From NCBI GenBank assembly GCA_949296785.1, contig CASFRQ010000192.1:1-10773 (forward strand): a DNA stretch of 10,773 nt, read 5' to 3'. The notes under the pieces were generated by a model that was not told the DNA's origin, did no database searches, and saw only the letters and a list, made by a program, of their open reading frames with translations. Source of the DNA: an uncultured Alphaproteobacteria bacterium (GTDB lineage Bacteria > Pseudomonadota > Alphaproteobacteria > CASFRQ01 > SAAU01). The translations under genes were made by a program, and so were the position numbers. Of the stretch, positions 6,361 to 10,773 are shown piece after piece. Within the stretch, counting starts at the first letter, position 1, and each line of letters opens with the position of its first letter.

Positions 6361-8427
6361 ATGTTGACGCAACAGCCTGAATTATTCAAAGACGCTTCTC
6401 AATATCACCTGCCTTTTGAAAGGGTTGTCAAAAGGGACGGGACGAAAGCCGCCTTTGATGCTTCCAAGATTACGAAAGCAATTACCGCCGCCGCCGAGAC
6501 GACCGGAGAATTTGACGCGGACGAGGCGAGGCTTCTGACCTCTCAGGTGTTGAAAGTCCTACGCTATAAATACGGTGCCGGAAGCGAACCGAATATTGAA
6601 GAAATTCAGGATATTGTGGAACAGGTACTGATTACCTCCAATTATTTAAGAACCGCTAAATCTTATATTACTTACCGCGAAAAAAGAAACAGGATGCGCA
6701 AAGACAGAAAAGCGGTCGTGGATGCGGTTGCTTCCATCAACGAATATCTGGAAAAACTGGATTGGCGCGTCAATGCAAATGCAAACCAGGGATATTCTTT
6801 GGGCGGGTTGATTTTGAATGTTTCCGGAAAAGTCATCGCCAACTATTGGCTCAGCCATGTGTATCCGCCGGAAATCGGCGAAGCGCACCGCAACGGTGAC
6901 TATCATATCCATGATTTGGACATGTTGTCCGGGTATTGTGCCGGGTGGTCTTTACGCGTTTTGTTGGAAGAAGGGTTTAACGGCGTGCCGAACAAGACCG
7001 AATCCAAGCCGCCGAAACATTTGGTAACTGCTTTTTCCCAGATGGTGAACTTTTTAGGGACTTTGCAAAACGAATGGGCCGGGGCGCAGGCGTTTTCCTC
7101 CGCCGATACTTATCTGGCGCCGTTCGTGCGGATTGACCATTTGTCTTATGAAGAAGTTAAGCAGAATATGCAATCCTTCATTTTCAATTTGAATGTGCCC
7201 TCCCGCTGGGGAACGCAGACGCCGTTTACCAACCTGACTTTTGACTGGGTCTGTCCGGAGGATTTACGCGGCAAGCACCCGATTATCAGCGGTCAGCCGC
7301 AGGACTTTACTTACGGCGATTTGCAGGAAGAAATGGATATGATTAACCGGGCTTATATTGAGGTGATGTCCGAAGGGGACATGCACGGCCGTCCGTTTAC
7401 TTTCCCGATTCCGACCTACAATATTACCAAGGATTTCCCGTGGCATTCCAAAAATGCCCAGCTGATGTTTGAAATGACGGCAAAATACGGATTGCCTTAT
7501 TTCCAAAACTTTATCAATTCCAGTTTGTCTCCGAATCAGGTTCGTTCCATGTGTTGCCGGTTACAGCTGGATTTGAGGGAGTTGCTGGCCAGAGGGAACG
7601 GATTGTTCGGTTCCGCGGAACAGACGGGCTCCATCGGCGTCGTAACTTTGAACTGTGCGCGAATCGGGTATTTGCATAAAGGGGATGAACAAGGTATGTT
7701 TGACAGGATTGATGAACTGTTAACCTTAGCTAAACGTTCTTTGGAAATTAAGCGCAAGACGATTCAGGAACATATGGACCGCGGGTTGTTCCCCTATACA
7801 AAAAGGTATCTCGGAACTTTGAGAAACCATTTTTCCACAATCGGCGTGAACGGAATCAACGAGATGATACGGAATTTTACAGGCGACGAACACGACATTA
7901 CGGATGAATGGGGAAATGCGTTTGCCGTCAAGGTGTTGGATCACATCCGCGCCAAGATGGTGGAGTTTCAGGAGGAAACCGGCCATATGTATAATCTGGA
8001 AGCAACGCCGGCCGAAGGAACGACTTACCGTTTTGCCAGAGAGGACCAGAAGCGCTATCCGGATATCATCCAGGCCGGGACGCATGACGCGCCGTATTAT
8101 ACGAACTCTTCCCAATTGCCGTCCGGTTATACGGATGATCCGTTTGAAGCTTTGGACATGCAGGAGGAACTGCAAACAAAATACACGGGCGGGACTGTGT
8201 TGCACTTGTATATGAACGAGAGAGTGTCCAGTGCGCCGGCTTGTTGTAATTTTATTAAAAAAGTGTTGGAGAATTATCGTCTCCCTTATGTAACAATTAC
8301 TCCTGTCTTTTCGATATGTCCGAAACACGGGTATATCTCGGGAGCCCATAAATTCTGCCCGATTTGTGATAAGGAGCTGATTGCTCAAAAAGAAGCCGAG
8401 CTTGAACGGCAGGCAAAGGCTTCATAA
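6361..8427 (+). CDS. nrdD: Class III ribonucleotide reductase, catalytic chain without glycyl-radical domain
   Basis: NrdD makes deoxynucleotides from ribonucleoside triphosphates without oxygen. The ATG at 6361 has GAAGGAGA 10 bases before it; an upstream in-frame TTG (6310) has none. The protein has 688 residues. An ATP-cone, the allosteric activity domain, occupies about 20-112 (VVKRDGTKAAFDASKI). The ten-stranded barrel follows, with Cys193 in HIHDLDMLSGYCAGW and the Cys398-Cys399 pair in SMCCRLQLD as the expected reactive cysteines, then GVVTLN and GVNGINEM. The C-terminus has a zinc-site region, CPKHG and CPICD. The protein then ends at KAS, with no RVxGY glycyl-radical motif, although complete family members carry that motif just after the zinc site. 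The motif is instead in the gene 43 bases downstream. The chain should therefore need the small protein for activity, and NrdG (9713) for radical installation. Confidence 0.95.
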   Translation: MLTQQPELFKDASQYHLPFERVVKRDGTKAAFDASKITKAITAAAETTGEFDADEARLLTSQVLKVLRYKYGAGSEPNIEEIQDIVEQVLITSNYLRTAKSYITYREKRNRMRKDRKAVVDAVASINEYLEKLDWRVNANANQGYSLGGLILNVSGKVIANYWLSHVYPPEIGEAHRNGDYHIHDLDMLSGYCAGWSLRVLLEEGFNGVPNKTESKPPKHLVTAFSQMVNFLGTLQNEWAGAQAFSSADTYLAPFVRIDHLSYEEVKQNMQSFIFNLNVPSRWGTQTPFTNLTFDWVCPEDLRGKHPIISGQPQDFTYGDLQEEMDMINRAYIEVMSEGDMHGRPFTFPIPTYNITKDFPWHSKNAQLMFEMTAKYGLPYFQNFINSSLSPNQVRSMCCRLQLDLRELLARGNGLFGSAEQTGSIGVVTLNCARIGYLHKGDEQGMFDRIDELLTLAKRSLEIKRKTIQEHMDRGLFPYTKRYLGTLRNHFSTIGVNGINEMIRNFTGDEHDITDEWGNAFAVKVLDHIRAKMVEFQEETGHMYNLEATPAEGTTYRFAREDQKRYPDIIQAGTHDAPYYTNSSQLPSGYTDDPFEALDMQEELQTKYTGGTVLHLYMNERVSSAPACCNFIKKVLENYRLPYVTITPVFSICPKHGYISGAHKFCPICDKELIAQKEAELERQAKAS

Positions 8428-8440
8428 ATAAAAAAAAGTG

Positions 8441-8449
8441 TGTTATACT
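8441..8449 (+). promoter_or_regulatory. Possible internal promoter before the small nrdD subunit
   Basis: TGTTATACT fits the extended -10 form TGnTATAAT with one mismatch and lies between the nrdD stop and the small gene. Transcription would begin near 8456, just before the AAGGAG ribosome site, leaving a leader of about 15 bases. There is no good -35 box, and a chance match in A+T-rich DNA is possible. Confidence 0.35.
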
Positions 8450-8470
8450 GTAATCAAAGGAAGGAGAAAA

Positions 8471-8665
8471 ATGATGACAGACAAAATTGTTTTGAAAGAT
8501 GAGGAACGTCAACCGGTGGAATGTTGGACGCGTGTGATGGGGTATTTCCGTCCGGTCAGCCACTTTAATAAAGGCAAAAAGAGTGAATATGCCGAAAGAA
8601 AATGGTTTACCGAGGAAAAAGCTCAGGAACACATGGATAAAGACTGTGGCTGTAAGGCGGCTTAA
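8471..8665 (+). CDS. Separate glycyl-radical domain of NrdD
   Basis: This 64-residue protein carries ECWTRVMGYFRPVSHFNKGK (17-36), the C-terminal signature of class III reductases of the Thermotoga/Firmicutes type, in which RVxGY holds the radical glycine. Gly24 is thus the expected site that NrdG oxidises. In fused enzymes this segment follows the zinc site and inserts into the barrel next to the active-site cysteine. Here it is a separate gene, in a different reading frame from nrdD. AAGGAG lies 4 bases before the ATG at 8471, or 7 before a second ATG at 8474. An upstream in-frame GTG (8438) lies before that ribosome site and is unlikely. After AERKWF (41-46) a short charged tail ends in CGC (59-61), which could take part in disulfide exchange. 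The family match is strong; that it completes NrdD in trans is inference. Confidence 0.85.
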   Translation: MMTDKIVLKDEERQPVECWTRVMGYFRPVSHFNKGKKSEYAERKWFTEEKAQEHMDKDCGCKAA

Positions 8666-8704
8666 GAGACAAAAAGAATCTTTCTTAAGCTTTCATACTC
8701 ATAT

Positions 8705-8740
8705 AAAACCGGCAGAGGGCTTGGCTTCTGTCGGTTTTTT
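8705..8740 (+). terminator. Strong intrinsic terminator of the nrdD pair
   Basis: AAAACCGGCAGA (8705-8716) pairs with TCTGTCGGTTTT (8727-8738) over 12 bases with a single G-U pair and a 10-base loop, and the right arm runs into six T residues (8735-8740). It lies 39 bases after the small gene's stop and closes the nrdD transcript before nrdG. Confidence 0.85.
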
Positions 8741-9419
8741 CATTTTACGGCACCGATGATGGCAACAGGACGAAGATGTGCAATTTTAATGGAAGAGGGA
8801 AAGTTTCGTCTTGTCTATGTTTTTCTCCATCTAATGTGTTTTTTATTTCGGTTGTTTTCCCTCTTTATGAAAGATTGCTTCTCGTATTTGATAATGAAGT
8901 TGAATTATGGTCTATGGAGGGCGTTTTTTTTGTTTCGGAACCGGAAAAATAAAAAATAGTTTTGACGGGAAAATTCTCTCGGAGAAGAAAAGGATAAGAA
9001 TTAAAGGGCGGAAAACGGAAAGAAATACTCTTCATTTTAATCAATTCGGAATTTTTTTGAGAAGATGACAGCGAAAATGACAATCGGAAATAAAAAGGAA
9101 AAATACAAGAGAGGAAATGGAGAAACCGAAAAGCAAAAAAACGAGCGGACAGCTTTTGTCGGCACTTTTCCGAAATTTTGATCGGTATTCTTTTGGGGAT
9201 TCCTTTCGGTTTTATTAACCTTCTTTCCCGGATTCCGTCAAAGTTCTGAAAGTAAAGAGCAACTGCTTTTTTTATCAAAAGGTAAATTTTTATCATGCGA
9301 TAATCGTGGTTGAGCCAACAATAGAATAAAATTTCTTTCTTTTCCGTTTCAATCTTGTGAACAATACTCACACTCGGCGTCAATAGCCTGTTTGCCGTTT
9401 TCGGGTGGTTTTAGAGAAG

Positions 9420-9479
9420 ACTGATAAAAAGGAACTGCTTTTTGTGAGGGTATTTTAAGAAAGACTGTTTTTTATCAGT
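9420..9479. repeat. Inverted repeat upstream of nrdG
   Basis: ACTGATAAAAA (9420-9430) and TTTTTATCAGT (9469-9479) are perfect 11-base inverted copies with a 38-base spacer. The motif is A+T-rich and no long U tract follows, so it does not look like a terminator. It could be a spaced operator, a trace of a small mobile repeat or chance. Confidence 0.5.
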
Positions 9480-9672
9480 TTGACGGGAGAGCTTCTCCAA
9501 TTTCTGTTTCGCAGAACATAAGTTTTTTCGTTCGGTAAAATAACGGGAAGTTTCTGGCGGAAAACTCTTGTATAAAGAGAATAAAAAGGGGCAATTTCCC
9601 TGTTGAACTTTTATTAAAAAGGAGAGCCTTTTAAGAAAAAACAGAAAGATTATTTTTTTCCGTTTTCTTTTT

Positions 9673-9681
9673 TGCTATATT
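9673..9681 (+). promoter_or_regulatory. nrdG promoter, extended -10 type
   Basis: TGCTATATT (9673-9681) fits the extended -10 form TGnTATAAT with one mismatch. Transcription would begin near 9688, leaving a leader of about 25 bases with AGAGGA before the ATG. No good -35 box is visible. A separate promoter is expected, since a strong terminator and 1 kb of gap lie between nrdG and the nrdD pair. Confidence 0.5.
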
Positions 9682-9712
9682 GTTTTAGCTTTTATAAAAA
9701 GAGGAAAATATT

Positions 9713-10414
9713 ATGTTGACACTTTCCGGCTGGGTACCGTTTACCACAATAGATTATCCGAATCATTTGTCTGCCGTTGTTTTTTTGCAGGGCTGCCCTT
9801 GCCGATGCGTGTACTGCCATAATAAGGCTCTTCAAAATCCGGAAAGGGTGGAAGGAAGCCCTTCTTGGGAGGATTTTTTAACCTTTTTGGAAAAGAGGAA
9901 AAAGGTATTGGACGGCGTTGTTTTCAGCGGCGGAGAACCTCTCATGCAAAGAAATCTGAAAGAAGCGATGGTTCAGGTGAAAAAGAAAGGTTTTAGTATA
10001 GGTCTTCATACTTCCGGCGTGACGACAAAAGCGTTTGAGGAGGTCTTGCCTGTTGCGGACTGGGTCGGACTGGATATTAAGGCGCCGTTTGATAAGTATG
10101 AAAAAGTTGTCGGTTCCCGCTTTTTTGCGGAACAGGCGTTTCGGTCTTTGGATTTACTTCTTCAATCAAAAAAGCCTTATGAGGTACGAACGACTTGGGA
10201 CCCTGCTGTTTTGGAAAAAGGGGACATCCTTTCCCTTGTTCGTTTGCTATCCGAAAAGGGTGTAGAAACTTTTGCGTTGCAAGAGTTTCGGGAAGTGGAA
10301 GGTCATCCGGACGTTTTGAAAGAACAGGGGAAGCTTTCTTACTTTGACGACTCGGCTTTTATGGCGCAGTTTCCTTCTTATTTTAAAGAATTTATCGTTC
10401 GGCGGGCGGAATAA
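9713..10414 (+). CDS. nrdG: Class III ribonucleotide reductase activase (radical SAM)
   Basis: A 233-residue radical-SAM protein that reductively cleaves S-adenosylmethionine to form the glycyl radical on the anaerobic reductase. The opening LSGWVPFTTIDYPNHLSAVV is typical of the longer NrdG-type activases. The iron-sulfur motif C28-x3-C32-x2-C35 lies in GCPCRCVYCHN, with an additional Cys30 inside it. FSGGEP (71-76) is the SAM-binding GGE motif, and LHTSG and DWVGLDIKAP are later conserved stretches. The ATG at 9713 has AGAGGA about 9 bases before it. E. coli-type NrdG is shorter (about 154 residues); this length matches activases that accompany ATP-cone NrdD of the RVxGYxRPV type. PflA-like activases are related, but no pyruvate formate-lyase is in the window and both reductase parts are close by. 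Its target should be Gly24 of the 64-residue protein. Confidence 0.92.
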   Translation: MLTLSGWVPFTTIDYPNHLSAVVFLQGCPCRCVYCHNKALQNPERVEGSPSWEDFLTFLEKRKKVLDGVVFSGGEPLMQRNLKEAMVQVKKKGFSIGLHTSGVTTKAFEEVLPVADWVGLDIKAPFDKYEKVVGSRFFAEQAFRSLDLLLQSKKPYEVRTTWDPAVLEKGDILSLVRLLSEKGVETFALQEFREVEGHPDVLKEQGKLSYFDDSAFMAQFPSYFKEFIVRRAE

Positions 10415-10569
10415 GAAGGTTTTTTATGATAACTTTTTTTTATTATTCCCGCCTTTATATTTTTGTATTTTATATGAAACTTTTTTTGATTTGAAACCGT
10501 TTGTGGGCTTTTAATTCGCCGGACGGTTTTTATAAGCGGCTAGAAAATGATAAAGCAACTTATGGTGAT
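10415..10569. other. A+T-rich region after nrdG
   Basis: This non-coding stretch carries long T runs and a probable terminator (10494-10531). I see no gene or other signal in it. Confidence 0.5.
10494..10531 (+). terminator. Probable terminator of nrdG
   Basis: AAACCGT (10494-10500) pairs with ACGGTTT (10523-10529), and GGC (10506-10508) with GCC (10518-10520) inside it. The right arm ends in a run of five T residues (10527-10531). It lies 80 bases after the nrdG stop, which is somewhat far, and the internal loop weakens it. Confidence 0.5.
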
Positions 10570-10773
10570 CTATCTGCTTATTGACTCAAAAGAAAAATTG
10601 GAAACACTTCCTTTTTCCAGAGATTCGATACGACATATATTAAGTATAAGGACGTTTATTAATAAAAATAAGGTGTTGTATTTTGTGTAAAGAAGGTAGA
10701 TTCCCTTTGAGACGGCTTTGAATACAGATTCCAAGAGATTGGATGCACGATATAGGCAAAAGCCTTTCAAAGA
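10570..10773 (-). CDS. Unrecognised open frame running off the right edge
   Basis: A minus-strand frame of at least 67 codons stays open to the window edge, so it may be the C-terminal part of a gene that starts outside. A TTG at 10770 could be a start, but its upstream lies beyond the window. The readable part begins KGFCLYRASNLLESVF and includes a hydrophobic stretch, YNTLFLLINVLILNI, that could cross a membrane. I recognise no family. With such A+T-rich DNA a chance frame is quite possible. Confidence 0.2.
   Translation of the reverse strand, partial: SLKGFCLYRASNLLESVFKAVSKGIYLLYTKYNTLFLLINVLILNICRIESLEKGSVSNFSFESISR

Larger units (their letters stand above)
8666..9712. other. 1-kb gap between the small nrdD gene and nrdG
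   Basis: After the terminator at 8705-8740 there is almost 1 kb with no recognisable gene. An open frame at 8756-8959 (plus) lacks a ribosome site and known motifs. The longest open frame (8865-9383, minus, 172 codons) is rich in Phe, Ser, Lys and Arg, without family motifs, and is probably chance. Short plus-strand frames near 9120-9250 read as fragments, such as IGILLGIPFGFINLLSRIP, and all stop quickly; a decayed gene is possible but unproven. Related ACTG-plus-T-run motifs recur at 9261-9277, 9420-9430 and 9463-9479. The right end holds the nrdG promoter. Confidence 0.6.

Noticed and set aside
7726..8388. A 220-codon open frame on the minus strand inside nrdD
   Set aside because: It is antisense to a well-conserved coding region and resembles no known protein.
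8420..8475. Programmed frameshift at the A run joining nrdD to the small gene
   Set aside because: The nrdD stop (8425-8427) comes before the A run, and the small gene has its own strong ribosome site.
8756..8959. A 67-codon plus-strand frame with hydrophobic residues, a possible small membrane protein
   Set aside because: There is no Shine-Dalgarno sequence, it begins directly after a terminator, and no motif is seen.
8865..9383. A 172-codon minus-strand open frame in the gap before nrdG
   Set aside because: Its composition is typical of translated A+T-rich noise (many Phe, Ser, Lys, Arg), it has no ribosome site that I can support and no motif. I keep it only as part of the gap description.
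1..10773. Defence system, CRISPR array, insertion sequence or prophage
   Set aside because: No repeat-spacer pattern, transposase, integrase, nuclease-helicase pair or terminal inverted repeats with target duplication were found.

Overview
The window looks like ordinary chromosome from a low-to-moderate GC, probably Gram-negative bacterium with an anaerobic life style. The evidence is a SecA of proteobacterial architecture with a C-terminal zinc motif, an RluD-type pseudouridine synthase, and a complete oxygen-sensitive class III ribonucleotide reductase set. Gene-sized open frames are moderate in GC, while the gaps between them are strikingly A+T-rich. My best guess is an alphaproteobacterium from an animal gut or another anoxic habitat, but this is inference from gene style. 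No mobile element, CRISPR array, tRNA or rRNA was seen.

Layout, left to right. A maltose/galactoside-type O-acetyltransferase (maa-like, +, 76-633) faces an rluD gene on the minus strand (1075-2025) across a 441-base gap with no convincing gene. rluD and secA (+, 2218-4872) are divergent and share a 192-base A+T-rich promoter region. secA is followed by a probable intrinsic terminator. An HDDC2/YfbR-type HD-domain 5'-deoxynucleotidase (+, 5358-5903) follows, behind a 5' leader that can fold into nested helices. Then come the class III reductase nrdD (+, 6361-8427), a 64-residue gene (+, 8471-8665) and a strong terminator. About 1 kb without a recognisable gene separates these from the activase gene nrdG (+, 9713-10414), which seems to have its own promoter.

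The right half forms a deoxynucleotide module. NrdD reduces ribonucleoside triphosphates without oxygen, NrdG installs the glycyl radical by radical-SAM chemistry, and the HD protein probably removes phosphate from deoxynucleoside monophosphates.

The most interesting point is that the 688-residue NrdD stops just after its zinc-site region and has no glycyl-radical motif. That motif (RVMGYFRPV) lies in the separate 64-residue protein just downstream, in another reading frame and with its own Shine-Dalgarno sequence. The reductase therefore appears to be split, with the radical glycine on a small, separately translated subunit. I believe similar small NrdD-like genes occur in other bacteria, so this is more likely an under-studied arrangement than a wholly unknown one. 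Secondary points are the structured leader before the HD gene, a possible internal promoter for the small subunit, and the unexplained 1-kb gap before nrdG.
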